Source: Acanthosepion lycidas
Lineage: Eukaryota; Mollusca; Cephalopoda; Sepiida; Sepiidae
Length of the DNA stretch: 64,000 nucleotides
Reading direction: 5' to 3'
NCBI GenBank assembly: GCA_963932145.1
Contig: OZ010582.1
Coordinates: 20,135,826 to 20,199,825 of the forward strand
Shown here: positions 31,885 to 42,785 of the stretch, piece after piece
Numbering within the stretch: the stretch's first letter is position 1
Layout of the letters: every line of letters begins with the position of its first letter
Translations under genes and position numbers: made by a program
The notes under the pieces: generated by a model
Told to the model about the DNA's origin: nothing
Seen by the model: the letters and a program-made list of their open reading frames with translations, nothing else
Database searches by the model: none

Positions 31885-32109
31885 CTACTTAAGAAACACT
31901 TGACGCAATAATATACTTGTGAAAGGCCCAAGAATATATGGGTAGAAAACACTATTTACATTATTCGGACTATTGTCCTCATCTTTGTTGCCATATTTAT
32001 CACAACGTTTCGGCCGTTGTACGCTCTGGCCTTCTTCAGGTGGCTGGAATGTCGAAATGAACACTTTATTTCGCTCCCTAGGGTAGACTGTTCTAGTTCT
32101 ACGTGCCAT
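31885..32109 (-). mobile_element. Penelope-like terminal fragment with hammerhead-like core
   Basis: On the minus strand 32040-32006 reads CCTGAAGAAGGCC, a 12-base loop, GGCCGAAACG. This has exact CUGANGA and GAAAC blocks with a GGCC/GGCC helix II. The 74-codon frame over it is incidental. No cleavage triplet can be assigned with confidence. Confidence 0.5.
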
Positions 32110-32149
32110 GTCTAATGGATGTCAGTTATCAGTTATCTCTTGTTAATTC

Positions 32150-32290
32150 ACCTCCCCAAGTCCTCCACTGCCTTAACCAGGTATTGAATTCACTGTCACT
32201 TAAGGACACATGGCACAGTGGATAAAGGCGTTGGTTAGATCCAGTGACAGTGTGAGTTCAATACTTAGTTAAGGCAGTGGAGAACTTAAT
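32150..32290 (+). mobile_element. tRNA-like SINE head in a palindromic arrangement
   Basis: GGCACAGTGGATAAAGGCGT (A-box-like) and GTGTGAGTTCAATACT (B-box-like) at 32205-32264. The B-box half is repeated inverted upstream at 32163-32200 (CCACTGCCTTAACC..ATTGAATTCACTGTCAC). Confidence 0.55.
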
Positions 32291-32744
32291 AGTATACAGA
32301 ACACCTCATCTCAGAAATATAGGCAGATATTGATGGGCAGAAAAGTCGCCATGAAAACAACAAAGATGTGTATAAAAGACTAAAATATTTTTACAATAAG
32401 CAAATTATTTGCCAAAGTTTTTTTTTTTAATGAAATGCAAAAAAAAAAAAAAAAAAAAAAAAGCTATAATTTTTAAGAGCATCAACAACTATATGGTCAT
32501 GTGACTCTAAATATGTCCATTATAAAAAGAAAGGAAGGGGAAACTTTGTCCACTCTATAATTTAATTCTTGTGTGTTAGCAGCTTTGCATAGAACCACCC
32601 ACAAAAAACTAACAACAATAAAACAAAAGCAAAAGAAGAGAATATAAAAAAAAGAAACAGAGAAGATAGAGTTACTATAAAACTTTCAATGTCGATTCAT
32701 CGGTGATTATTTTTGTCACTAAACACTGACTGTTTTTTAATCAT

Positions 32745-33130
32745 TTCACCCCAATCAAGGCAATAAAGCCACTAAGAGACAAAAAGTTACTGAGTGTTAG
32801 AGAATATGAGAAAAAATATTATTAAAGAGATAAAATAATAAAAGAACAGGAATTAAGAAGACAGAAAGTTCGATTGGCATCGCATTTAAATTTTTGAAGA
32901 TCAAAGTTAATTGGAAAGCAAAAAGCCGGGAGAGAGTTCCACAAGAGAAAAGTGAAAGAGAAGAAATTATTAAAAGAGAACTTACGGTTACATCTTGCCA
33001 TTTCAACTGTAAAATGATGAGACCTTACCGCCAATCTATCACTGCGCTTAAATTCGTAGAGTCTAGGTACCAAAGAAATTACCAAACAATTACTATGAAA
33101 CTATTTATAGAAAAGATACAGGAAAGCAAC
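32745..33130 (-). pseudogene. LINE family C, C-terminal end
   Basis: Minus-strand codons read VPRLYEFKRSDRLAVRSHHF, then Leu-Trp-Asn-Ser-Leu-Pro-Ala and Asp-Leu-Gln-Lys-Phe-Lys-Cys-Asp-Ala-Asn. This is the conserved end of the family C protein, also at 40780-40960 (plus). It ends near 32745 with the 3' UTR containing AGCCACTAAGAGACAAAAAG. 5'-truncated. Confidence 0.75.
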
Positions 33131-33269
33131 GTCGGGGGTGGAGGGAAAGTGACTGAAGCCTCTATGTCAGGTTTAATGTTTTCACATAACTGAAAGAAGA
33201 AACATATAATGCTTACCAAATTAACGTGACTTATAATCACCTGAATCAGTTTTATTTTTATTAAAAGAC

Positions 33270-34008
33270 AAAGTTGGAAATCCTATATCGGAAATCCCAA
33301 AACCTCTGAAAACCGAATATTTTTAGTATGGGGTTTGGCGCGAAAAAAGGTTACCTACTTGACATGCACCACTTAGGTATGACGTGGCAACAGGTGTCAT
33401 GATCGGCACGACTTCGCAGACCACTCCCACAGCCTGGCTGAGCAGCCTAGGCCCGCCAAACGTCAGTTGTCAAGTGTTCGTATTGAGTAGATGTAAACTG
33501 TTCGCTGATTGTTTTTCTATTCGTATTTTTTGTGAATGTGTACAATGTAAATGTCAAAAAGAGCTGCAGATACCCCCCTCCTTGTGGGTAAAACATTGAG
33601 AAAAAGAAAAGGAAGCATCTCTCGTCATCAATAACACAAAAAGTAAACTCCTTTTGCAGAAGTGTTTTTTTTTTATCGCGGTGTTCTTGTGCAGTGTCTG
33701 ACTGAGGAATATCATGTCGGAACAACCACTGTGTATGGTTTAAAGAAACAGAAGAGATACGAGAGCGCAACATATATTTTTAGTTTATCGTTTAATGCTG
33801 TTCATTTATTCATTACTTATGGTCATAATTATCCTTCTATTTCATTTATCAGTATATTACTCTATAAATAAACTGTAATAATATTTGTAGTTTTTTTATC
33901 CCTCATACTTTTTTGCAGCAATATTGTCTGAATTTCTGATAAGCGAAAAAACCGGAAAACCGAAACATAACTGATCCCAAGGATTTCGGATAACGTATTG
34001 TATACCTG
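33270..34008 (+). mobile_element. pogo/Tigger-type transposon, internally deleted
   Basis: The right end GGATTTCGGATAACGTATTG..TATACCTG, followed by TA, and the left GGAAATCC..ATCGGAAATCCC form decayed inverted repeats of Tigger style. At 33551 an ATG opens Met-Ser-Lys-Arg-Ala-Ala-Asp-Thr-Pro-Leu. After a deletion/frameshift, Leu-Thr-Glu-Glu-Tyr-His-Val-Gly-Thr-Thr-Thr-Val-Tyr appears at 33691-33745. This is the helix-turn-helix DNA-binding domain of pogo-type transposases. The DDE catalytic part is absent. Confidence 0.65.
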
Positions 34009-34479
34009 TATCAGTGTTATATACCGAACCTATGCACACTAATGGGTATGTCTCAATCCTCATACATACGTTGGACACTATTGTAAGTGGGGGTAATATG
34101 CTAAGTAGTCCACCACTACCAGTGGGTTACCTATTTCACGCCGCTGGCGAGCATCGTATTTTGCTGATGTTATAAAGATTAACATTTCATTTCCAACCTC
34201 CATTTTGGTTATTCTTCATTTAGTAACCTTTTCTAGGTTACAACAATCAGCAACTAACATTGGGATAAATATTATTGACAAAAAAAAAAAAAAAAAAAAA
34301 AGAAAAAAAAAAGGCCAATACTGTCTTTGGACAAACAAATGAAAAAAATCTCCATTTTCAGGTAAAAAAAATAAAAAAGTATAATGTACGACTTTTAGGT
34401 CGCATTTTTTTCTTTAATAATGTTCACCTTATGTTAGGCCCAAGAGTCACCCAAGATAGATGATTACTAAAAACGGTTA

Positions 34480-34760
34480 TTGTGCGAGCAGTAAGGAGTA
34501 AGGGATGAATTTTATGCAGATATGCTGGAAAGATAATCGGTTAAGCCTAGATTTGAAGATGTTAAGGTCGTAGTGGTTGGGAAAGCATCCCTCACCCACC
34601 GTGGGATTCCGTTCCAGAAATCAACAGTTCATGGGAAGCAATTATCCAAGTAGAACTTATTTCTTACCAATGGCATACGAAGGGAACGAGGGTGGGTTCA
34701 TCTCAGTGTACGCGGCGTGGCGGGGTTTAGCTGCGACGGTTAGTGTTGGGAGAACTAAGC
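34480..34760 (-). mobile_element. LINE family D, 3' fragment
   Basis: Same arrangement as 10262-10500: TTAAGGTCGTAGTGGTTGGG-AAAGCATCC, the minus strand giving Gly-Glu-Gly-Cys-Phe-Pro-Asn-His-Tyr. Stops interrupt it. Confidence 0.6.
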
Positions 34761-34951
34761 TCACCCGACAATCTTCATGTTTTGTCAAACAAATTTTAAA
34801 ATTCTTAAAGATCTTTAATCCCATATTCAAGGCTTTCCAGAAATCCATTTTTTTTTTACTGTCGTAACATTTACTAATTATATCTCGCTCAAGGTGATCC
34901 AGCACACTACAAAACTAAATAGATATGAACAGACTGATATACATACCCCAC

Positions 34952-35412
<461 letters not shown>

Positions 35413-35454
35413 GATAAAAGTGGTAGACAGACGCGAACAGGTGTATACATGTGT

Positions 35455-36004
35455 GTGCGTGTGCAAAAATTCCAGATAGAGTATATCTGTAAAAGGATAA
35501 TATGAATAAACAAAAGAAAAACGTATCTTAACCGATTCGTTTCGTCCTCTGCCGGTCAAGGCAAATGCAATACGAAAGTGTGTAAATGATGTTCTTGAAA
35601 TATTTTTAATACAAATTAATATTTAAATTGTTTTAGTTTGATTTTAATTGATGTATTATATATTTTACATAGTATGATGTTATTAGTTTAACCATTCTCT
35701 TTTCATTTTTAACATTTTTATAAATATGTACGTTGGCTTGAGAATATAATAATTTTTCCAGGAATGGAGTTATTACAAAGAAAATCGGGGCACAGATTTA
35801 TATTTTGTTAACATTGGATAGCGGCCCTCGAGAATTTTCTATTTATGTTAGTTACTCTTTTAATAAGTGAGGCATTCTTTAGATAAAAGTTGTGGTTGAA
35901 TTTATTTCTATATATAACTAATGCATTTGATGCATTGTTGTGTATAAGATCCCTTTTGTGTTCATAGATATGTTTTTTAAATTTCTGCATGTTTCTCTAA
36001 TGTA
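35455..36004 (-). pseudogene. Penelope-like element 3' part: GIY-YIG-like region, UTR and terminal repeat
   Basis: On the minus strand Tyr-Ile-Arg-Glu-Thr-Cys-Arg-Asn-Leu-Lys (36004-35975) is followed, after a one-base frameshift, by HIYEHKRDLIHNNASNALV and Asn-His-Asn-Phe-Tyr-Leu-Lys-Asn-Ala. This is the YIGETGR..EHK.D..NALV..H pattern of the GIY-YIG endonuclease at the C-terminus of Penelope-like proteins. An AT-rich UTR runs to 35570. Then TTGACCGG..GGACGAAACGAATCGGTTAAG (35562-35525) gives a hammerhead-like terminus homologous to 38860-38905. The reverse transcriptase part is missing. Confidence 0.7.
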
Positions 36005-36271
36005 TGGTGAGGCGCAGTTCTGCTTCAGAATTATTATTGTTATGGATATTTTTGGTTTTGATCACAGTTTGGGATGTGGTTGTAATTATTTTGACGTTAA
36101 ATTGGATAAATTGTTTTGAATATTGGATATTATGGAATTACTTGATAGTATTATGTGTTTGTTTTTATCTAATTTATTGTCATTGTTATTAATAGTGTTA
36201 TTATCTCTTTTGCGGTTGTATATTTTGTATGCCTTCTTCATAGCAGTCGTCGTGGTATATTATTTCTCTTT

Positions 36272-36830
36272 GTGACAGGCAAGATATTTGATCGAGTCTT
36301 TCTCAATAGAATAATGACTCGCCTTGTAGATCTTGCTTATCCTGAATTCCAGTGTGGTTTTAGGGCTGGAAGAGGGACCATAGACATGATATATTGTCTG
36401 CGACAGGTTGTAGAGAATGTGCGAAAAAACTGCAATGAATTCTTTTTGGTTTTTGTTGACTTAACTAAGGCTTTTAATAGCAATGTTTTGTGGTTAGTGC
36501 TGATAAAAATTGTGATGCTAAATGTCGTAATATCCTTCTATGAAAAAACGCAAGCTTCAGTTCAGTTTAAATCAGTTCATCGGATCCTTTTCATGTTAAA
36601 AATGGCTCCTGTTTTATTTGCTATTTATGTTTCTCTGATGTTGGATGATGCCTTCGGTAATTATAGTAATGTCGTTTTGTTTGTATTTAGAACAATTATT
36701 AGGCTTTTTTAATCATCAAAGATTAAAGGCAAGTACACTTACTAGGATGGAAACGCTTTTAGACATATTGTTTGCAGATAATGCAGCTCTCGTAGCTAAT
36801 TATTTGAAGCATAAAAGTCGTAAACAGGTT
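36272..36830 (+). pseudogene. LINE family B reverse transcriptase fragment
   Basis: Frames read TGKIFDRVFLNRIM, then PEFQCGFRAGRGTIDMI and Phe-Val-Asp-Leu-Thr-Lys-Ala-Phe-Asn. After frameshifts Leu-Phe-Ala-Asp-Asn-Ala-Ala-Leu-Val-Ala appears at 36768-36797. This is the palm of an RTE-like LINE reverse transcriptase. The second Asp of FADD is Asn (AAT, 36780). The GxxQG block is lost and at least one frameshift separates the two halves. Dead. Confidence 0.8.
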
Positions 36831-36865
36831 TCCCTCTACAGGGAAAGTATTTGGTCTGACAATAA

Positions 36866-37085
36866 GTTTGGTTTGGTTCGGTTTACGGCATATCAACCTC
36901 AATGGGTTATTTATTGCCGAAAAAATCTTTATTGCTGGTAATATTTTTTCCAAAAATGTATTGCTGCTAATATTTTAATTCCAAAGAATATAGTGCCGTT
37001 AATAATTTTTTTCGAAAATGTATTGCTGGTAATAATTTTTTCTTCAAAAATTTATTGATGGTAATAATCTTTTTGTTATAATATA
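36866..37085 (+). repeat. Interspersed repeat family Q, copy 3
   Basis: TTTGGTTTGGTTCGGTTTAC, GGCATATCAACCTCAATGGG, then four TGTATTGCTGGTAATAA-like units. It starts within LINE B's coding remnant. Confidence 0.75.
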
Positions 37086-37139
37086 CCTACGGACGATGAT
37101 GCGTATGTCCCCATTCACATAAATACAGTAGTAAATATT

Positions 37140-37440
37140 GTATGTTGATCTTCAGTCGGAGATTCGTTTGTTTCCGGTTGTGCTGGTTAAACTCTCTGCC
37201 TCCGGGCAGAGAGCATCCTCAGACGAGGCTATGTCGAAGGGCAGAGTCACATCTTGGGAAACAGCTACCCAAACCCGTTTTATGCGGGGTCTACGGGGAA
37301 TTTTTAGCCGAGCTTGCGGGCTCGGATACTCCACATTGAGTTCGGCCTTGTGCTACATCTGGCCGCGTGGGGCGGTTGGTAGATATCCTGCAGTTGGGGA
37401 TTCATTGTGAAATTCACTTGACTCACTTCTCGCAGTTTAC
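37140..37440 (+). mobile_element. SINE with central GGCCTTGTGC module
   Basis: GTTAAACTCTCTGCCTCCGG..GAGTTCGGCCTTGTGCTACA..CGCGTGGGGCGGTTGGTAGA parallels 20100-20240. GC-rich against its surroundings. Confidence 0.65.
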
Positions 37441-37594
37441 TACTACTTCTACACGCTGCTGGCGAATCTTATATGTGTTGTTTGTGTCCTAAGTATTATC
37501 GTTCATTACCAACATAAGGAAGTACTATAAGCAAGCTTGAAATTCAGTGTATTTCGCCGAAGTGTAAACTACTTTGTTTTTCATAGCGTTAAAC

Positions 37595-38627
37595 ATGTCA
37601 GATTTCGTGCCAAAGAAAGTGTATTTACGGGGTGGGGGTTACTGCACTACTTTATTCAAAAGAAATTTGCAGTTGAAGCACACAGAATTCTTGCTGAGAC
37701 TTACGGCGACCATATCCTGTCAGAAACAACATACAGAGATTGGTTTAAACGCATCAAAAATAATGATTTTGATGTTGAAGATAAGGAACGCTCTGGCGTA
37801 TCGAAAAAGTTTGAAGACGACGAATTGGAGGCATTACTTCATGAAGACTCATGTCAGGTGCAAGCTGAACTTGTAGAAACATTAGGAGTTGATCACACAA
37901 TAGTTCCGAAACGTTTGAAAGCATTAGGAATGATTCAAAAGTTGGGTGCCGTACGAATTGAAGCCGAGAGACGTCGAACGGCGTCTTGTCACGTGTGAAC
38001 AGTTGCTTCAACGACAGAAAAGGAAAGTTTTTTTTTAAATCGTATCATGACCGGCGATGAAAAGTGGATACACTACGATAACCCTAAGCGTAGAGGATCG
38101 TGGAGTAAACCTGGCCATGCATCAACATCGGCGGCAAAGCCGAATATCCATGGTTCGAAGCATCTGCCCTACATTTGGTGGGATCAGCTGGGTGTAGTTT
38201 ATTATGAGCTGCCCAAACCGACCGAAAACATCACAGGAGATCGCTATCGACTACAATTGATGCATTTGAGCCAAGTATTGAAGAAAAATGAGCGATATAC
38301 GAGCAGAAACACGACAAAGTGATTTTGCAAAGTGACAACGCTAGGCCACATGTTTCAAAACGGGTGAAAACCTACTTGGAAACGCTTAAATGGGAAGTCC
38401 TACCCTACTCGCCGTACTCACCAGACATTGCCCCGTCCGATTATCACTAGTTCCGATCGATGGTACATGGTCTGGCTGATCAGCACTTTCATTCTTATGA
38501 AGATGCCAAAATATGAGCCGACACGTGGTTAACCTCAAAAGACGTGTCGTTTTTCCGACGTGAAATTCAAATGCTGCCAGAAAAATGGGAAAATTTAGTG
38601 ACTAGTGATGGACAATACTTTCAGTGA
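37595..38627 (+). pseudogene. Mariner transposase (DD34D), broken
   Basis: The ATG at 37595 opens Met-Ser-Asp-Phe-Val-Pro-Lys-Lys. After a one-base frameshift near 37630 the DNA-binding region reads SETTYRDWFKRIKNNDFDVE and Asp-Asp-Glu-Leu-Glu-Ala-Leu-Leu. The catalytic part has Thr-Gly-Asp-Glu-Lys-Trp-Ile-His-Tyr (Asp at 38056), Gln-Ser-Asp-Asn-Ala-Arg-Pro-His (Asp at 38334) and Ser-Pro-Asp-Ile-Ala-Pro-Ser-Asp-Tyr-His (Asp at 38439). The last two are 34 residues apart, so the triad codons survive. Further frameshifts near 37985 and 38310 and stops such as TAG after Asp-Tyr-His kill it. Gly-Gln-Tyr-Phe-Gln-stop ends at 38627. Length is close to the usual ~345 codons. Confidence 0.9.
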
Positions 38628-38699
38628 CATGTTTCTAACTGATTATTGTAAATAAAACATTAGTTTTCATGAAAAATCATTGAGAACTTATTCCAGGTC

Positions 38700-38702
<3 letters not shown>
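38628..38702 (+). mobile_element. Mariner 3' end and putative terminal repeat
   Basis: ATCATTGAGAACTTATTCCA..GGTCCTAA precedes TA, the mariner target dinucleotide, which is also the first unit of the (TA)n array. No matching 5' terminal repeat is visible before 37595, so the 5' end may be lost. Confidence 0.6.

Positions 38703-38761
<59 letters not shown>
38703..38761. repeat. (TA)n microsatellite
   Basis: Starts at the mariner target TA. Confidence 0.98.
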
Positions 38762-38763
<2 letters not shown>

Positions 38764-38913
38764 TAGATAGAGTATATCTGTAAAAGGATAATATATAATA
38801 TTAATAATGTCAAAAGGTAAACATATCTTAGACGATGAGTTTCGTTCACTGCCTTGATAAAGTCCCTCAAAGGACGAAACGCACCCGTCGGCTAAGATAA
38901 GGTTTCCTTTTGT

Positions 38914-38917
<4 letters not shown>
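38764..38917 (+). ncRNA. Penelope-like terminus with head-to-head hammerhead-like cores
   Basis: 38851-38905 reads GCC TTGATAA, AGTCC-CTCA-AAGGAC (helix II), GAAA, CG-cacc-CG (helix III), TC, GGC, with GCC/GGC closing helix I. Flanking TATCTTAG (38824) pairs with CTAAGATA (38898). Canonical CUGAUGA has become UUGAUAA. A second, inverted degenerate core (ACGATGAGTTTCGTTC at 38834) lies just upstream. Homologous to 35520-35570 and 44556-44620. Ribozyme class is known in Penelope-like elements; activity here is unproven. Confidence 0.6.

Positions 38918-38975
<58 letters not shown>
38918..38975. repeat. (TA)n microsatellite
   Basis: Between the Penelope-like terminus and family P. Confidence 0.98.
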
Positions 38976-38977
<2 letters not shown>

Positions 38978-39243
38978 CTGATTTAAATTTGTTTTTTCGC
39001 TACACAGTTCTAATCATGTTTCAAAAACGGAAGCTAAAAGCTTCGAGTTTGATTTTGTAATTAAATTAAAGACATTAGTTCCATTTCATCCTCAAGCAAA
39101 TTTTGGAGTAACTTATTTTTAAAATTACTGGGTTTTAAACGCTCTGCAAAAATTCATAATTCACGTTTCCAAGGATACAGAGAAATTCATCCATCCAGAC
39201 AAATGGATTTCTCTGTATCATTGGAAACGTGAATTATGAATTA
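38976..39243 (+). mobile_element. Family P repeat with terminal foldback
   Basis: TTTCGCTACACAGTTCTAAT..CATGTTTCAAAAACGGAAGC..ATTTCATCCTCAAGCAAATT is the inverse of 17330-17497. A foldback with ~38-bp arms (TTCATAATTCACGTTTCCAA and complement) occupies 39150-39243. Confidence 0.75.
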
Positions 39244-39244
39244 T

Positions 39245-40275
39245 ATCTTCAGGGGTTGCATATTTATAGATGTGTTAGAAATTCAAAATATTTTTCACCA
39301 CTATGCAAGGGAAACGTATGCTAATTTTTAAAAAAGATTTTTTATTTATAGTATTTTAATTTAGTATATATATATATATGATATATTTATCTATGTCTAA
39401 TCTTCCTTCCCCTCAGTCTGTACTTGCCTAAATGCATTTACTGTCTTGTAGTGTTTAGTGAGGTAGCTTCATGACTATAAAAGCTATTATAATTAAGTTC
39501 TATTTTCAAGTGGTACTCCTAGATTGTAAATGTTTACCTGGCTAAACCTACTTTATTAAATATCAATTTACATCTCTGGCGGTTGAAGAAATAGGAACAT
39601 AGAGATATTTTGATGAGGCCAGTTTCATTTGACGTGCATGATTTCTCTAAATGCTAAAATATGGCTCAGGATTACGAGGAACGCTCCACGGGCCGACGCG
39701 TTCGCTTTCCTTTAACCTTGCCCATATGAATGCATACACAGAGCGCCTGCCAAACTGCAGTTCATTTCGTTTGTAGTGAGTTCGATTCTCACCGAATACT
39801 CTTGGGTTAGTTATATTTCAGTTTACTAAACGTCTTCAGAACGCCTGACAATTTCATATTCATTTGATTTGTATTTTCAATGATTTTCGATACTCATTGG
39901 TTCTTCAGGATTCTGGCAATCTGCTTGATTTGAGCTGAAATTAGAAACAGAATTATTACAATATCAATATGAATATTTCGTTGGCTTGATAATTAAATAA
40001 TTTGCACATCATGGTAAAAAAAGGCTTTGAGTAAGTAAAGCTTGAGGGTCTTGGCAAAAGTCACCCTTCTTTGAACATGATTGGTGCTAAAGAATTCAAA
40101 AAAAAAAAAAAAAAAAAGTAAAAACTGGCTAAAATGGTTAGCGCAGGTAACTAGAATAGAAAATAATTATATAACCAAGATGTTAACATTCCATATCACT
40201 TCAAATAAAAGGTTAAGAAGGAAACCCCCCTCCACACTAGAAAGACCTATAACTGGACTTGAGAAACCTATTTTT
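39245..40275. other. No gene recognised
   Basis: AT-rich. Short (TA)n at 39365-39379; otherwise no assignable repeat. Confidence 0.35.
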
Positions 40276-40279
40276 CTAT

Positions 40280-41095
40280 TTTTTATACATTTCAACAGAC
40301 AGCAGTAATGGCTTCTCGGTCAATGAATGCCAAATGTTTCCTTGTAGGGAAACGGCTAATGTTACCATTAACATAGTTGCTTTGTAGCTTGCAATACGAA
40401 ATTCCACTCTGGACATTTTAGTCTCCCACTGACTTGAAGTGGAACGACTATATGGAGTCAATAGCTGCATCTACTGCAAGGAAAGTTGTGTTATTGTGCC
40501 ATGACAGAAAATCTTTCTCTTCAGAGTCCATCTTGCAGATTTGCAAGTCTACCATCATTGAATACTGCGGCCATATCTCCGATTGCTATTTATCTTGAGG
40601 TTCTTGACAATATTCAAAGAAGAATCTCTAATGTAATCGATCCTGACCAGACATCATAACTGCAGTCACTTTCTCACCGACGTGACGTGGCTTCTCTCTG
40701 TCTTTTCTACAAGTATTTTCATATTTTTCAGAGGCAACAACTTTGATAAGCTTTTCCTCCTGGTGACCCGACTATATGAATTTAAGCTGCTACTAGATTG
40801 GTAACAAGGTCCCACCCTTTCACTGTTGAAATAGCTTAATGAAACCGCCATTTTCTTTTCTCGCACTTCCCACCCGTGGAACTACCTCCTGTTTACTTGC
40901 TTCCCTGATAACTATAATCTTCAAAAATTTAAATGCAATGTCAATCACTATCTTCCATCTTCTTGAATCTCGTTCATCTTTTGTCCTTTCCTCAATCCTC
41001 CCTATACTCAGTCTTTTTCTCTCACTTTCACTCTCTGTAACCCTCTGCGTACTACTGGCATTCCCGCCTTGCTCGGGTTGAAATGATTAAAAAAT
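40280..41095 (+). pseudogene. LINE family C, 3' third
   Basis: Fragments read Lys-Trp-Asn-Asp-Tyr-Met-Glu-Ser-Ile-Ala-Ala-Ser, Ser-Glu-Ser-Ile-Leu-Gln-Ile-Cys-Lys-Ser-Thr-Ile-Ile-Glu-Tyr-Cys. Later come Leu-Ser-His-Arg-Arg-Asp-Val-Ala-Ser-Leu-Ser-Leu, and Thr-Arg-Leu-Tyr-Glu-Phe-Lys. It ends Trp-Asn-Tyr-Leu-Pro-Ala-Ser-Cys-Phe-Pro-Asp-Asn-Tyr-Asn-Leu. This continues where the copy at 26228 breaks off. Multiple frameshifts. The 3' tail ends GAAATGATTAAAAAATCGGG. Confidence 0.8.
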
Positions 41096-41529
41096 CGGGC
41101 ACGATAGCAGTCTTTTTTTCTGTCTCAAAAGCGTTCTTACTAAATAAAATCATACGTTTTAATTTACGGTAATTTCCTCACTGAGATTGAAATTCGTGCA
41201 TGACTTTATCCGGTTCCATGATATAGCTACAGATATTTTTAATTAGAAGAGATACGTACTATAATATGTGGTATTAAAATGGCGGGAATGTTCTGAAGTT
41301 TTCCCTACCTTACGAAATAGAGAAATGTGAAAATCAGAAAAACAAGAACCACCACCTCCCCTCCCCAGCTGCAAAAATTATTTAGAGCATAATCGATCAG
41401 AAGAATAAATACCATGAACACGGAAAAAACTAATTATCAGCAAGTAAACATTATTCGCGATATGTCTAGAAGGACCACCCTTGCTTTGCCATTGTCTAGT
41501 GCTATCCATAGCTAGAGAGTTCATTTTTT

Positions 41530-41993
41530 TTTTTTTTGCTAATATTCACCTAATACAAGGACCAAGACCCACGCAAGGTAGAGGGTGACTGAATGATGAT
41601 GTTGCATGTGCAGAAGAGGAGGAGGCCACAAACTTCAGGCATTTACCAACCGATGTCTCAGGAACATCGACAATATCAGGTGATCGGAAGTTGTCTTCAA
41701 CGACCAACCGTGAGACAGGACCAGACAAGCCCCAATCGAGAACGACATCAAGAAAGGAAAATGGGGATAGATCAGCCACACGCTCTGAAAGCCTGCTTCT
41801 AGTGTCACCGGATAGGCCCTTGACTGAAATCTACAAGGGAAGCAAAAAGTGAAAGACAGACTTGGCGCAGAAGCGTTGACGCAGAGGTGAAGGCAGCCGG
41901 CACGACATGGGTCGAACTGAAGAGGATCACTCGGAACCGCATCCGTTGGAGAGGTGTTGTTGCAGCCCTATGTTCCGCAAGGAATCAAGAATC

Positions 41994-41998
<5 letters not shown>
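41530..41998 (+). pseudogene. LINE family B, 3' end
   Basis: From 41846 one frame reads RQTWRRSVDAEVKAAGTTWV, then Arg-Asn-Arg-Ile-Arg-Trp-Arg-Gly-Val-Val-Ala-Ala-Leu-Cys and Arg-Asn-Gln-Glu-Ser-stop at 41994. This is the characteristic C-terminus of RTE-like LINEs. The 3' end enters a (TA)n tail at 41997-42027. Confidence 0.75.
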
Positions 41999-42029
<31 letters not shown>

Positions 42030-42575
42030 AGGAGGAGGAGGTGAGAAATGCAGTTTATGTGAATATGTAGGATATGTAACCTTAACCCTAGACTTGAAGA
42101 GGTTCTATTTTACTATAGAAAGCATTAATTTCTAGATGCGTACAGGTTTAATTGAATAAAACTTCCAGACTGAGCACAATGCCGATTTTTTGTTAATGTT
42201 GTTAGTTCGGTGAATACTATCCAATGTTAAAGATCCTAATATATGTTTTACACCACCTTAATGCTTTTGTATTCAAAGCAAACACGATTAATAAAGAAAC
42301 AACCCCAATAACATCGATTCCTTTTGATTCACGTCAAATGCCTTAACCACTTGTGTTTATTCTCCGTGTCTAATTTGTATAATTGTTTGGTGGAGATAAG
42401 ACCAAAGATACTTGCCACTGATTATTACAAAAAACAATGTCGTTTTAATGGATTTTTCAAGGAATAGCAAATGATTTGTGTGACCCATGTAGATATCAAC
42501 TGACGAAAAATATATCTCTCAAATTTGCCATGACCCCCGCATAAGAATATTCTACATTCTCCAGTATGCCCATTT
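42030..42575. other. No feature recognised
   Basis: No gene or repeat boundary assigned. Confidence 0.35.
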
Positions 42576-42577
42576 CA

Positions 42578-42702
42578 CCATTATCTTCTTCTTCTTCTGC
42601 TTCTTGTTCTTGTTCTTGTTCTTGTTCTTGTTCTTGTTGTTGTTGTTGTTGTTGTTGTTCTTCTTCTTCTTCTTCTTCTTCTTATTATTATTATTATTAT
42701 TC
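42578..42702. repeat. Trinucleotide/hexanucleotide array
   Basis: (TTC)n, (TTGTTC)n, (TTG)n, (TTC)n, (TTA)n in succession, probably the evolved tail of the adjoining minus-strand SINE. Confidence 0.95.
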
Positions 42703-42785
42703 AGAGTCAAACCACAGAGAAAACTTTACTTTGCCTCCAGTCCAATGCTCTGAACATTGAGCTATTTCGTGGTGCTTGTTTATCT
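42703..42785 (-). mobile_element. tRNA-like SINE head
   Basis: Minus strand: GCACCACGAAATAGCTCAAT, GTTCAGAGCATTGGACTGGA, then GTGGTTTGACTCTGA. The A-box, anticodon-region-like and B-box spacing are close to a real tRNA. The acceptor stem lacks pairing and the 3' side runs into the trinucleotide array, so it is a SINE or pseudogene. Confidence 0.65.
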
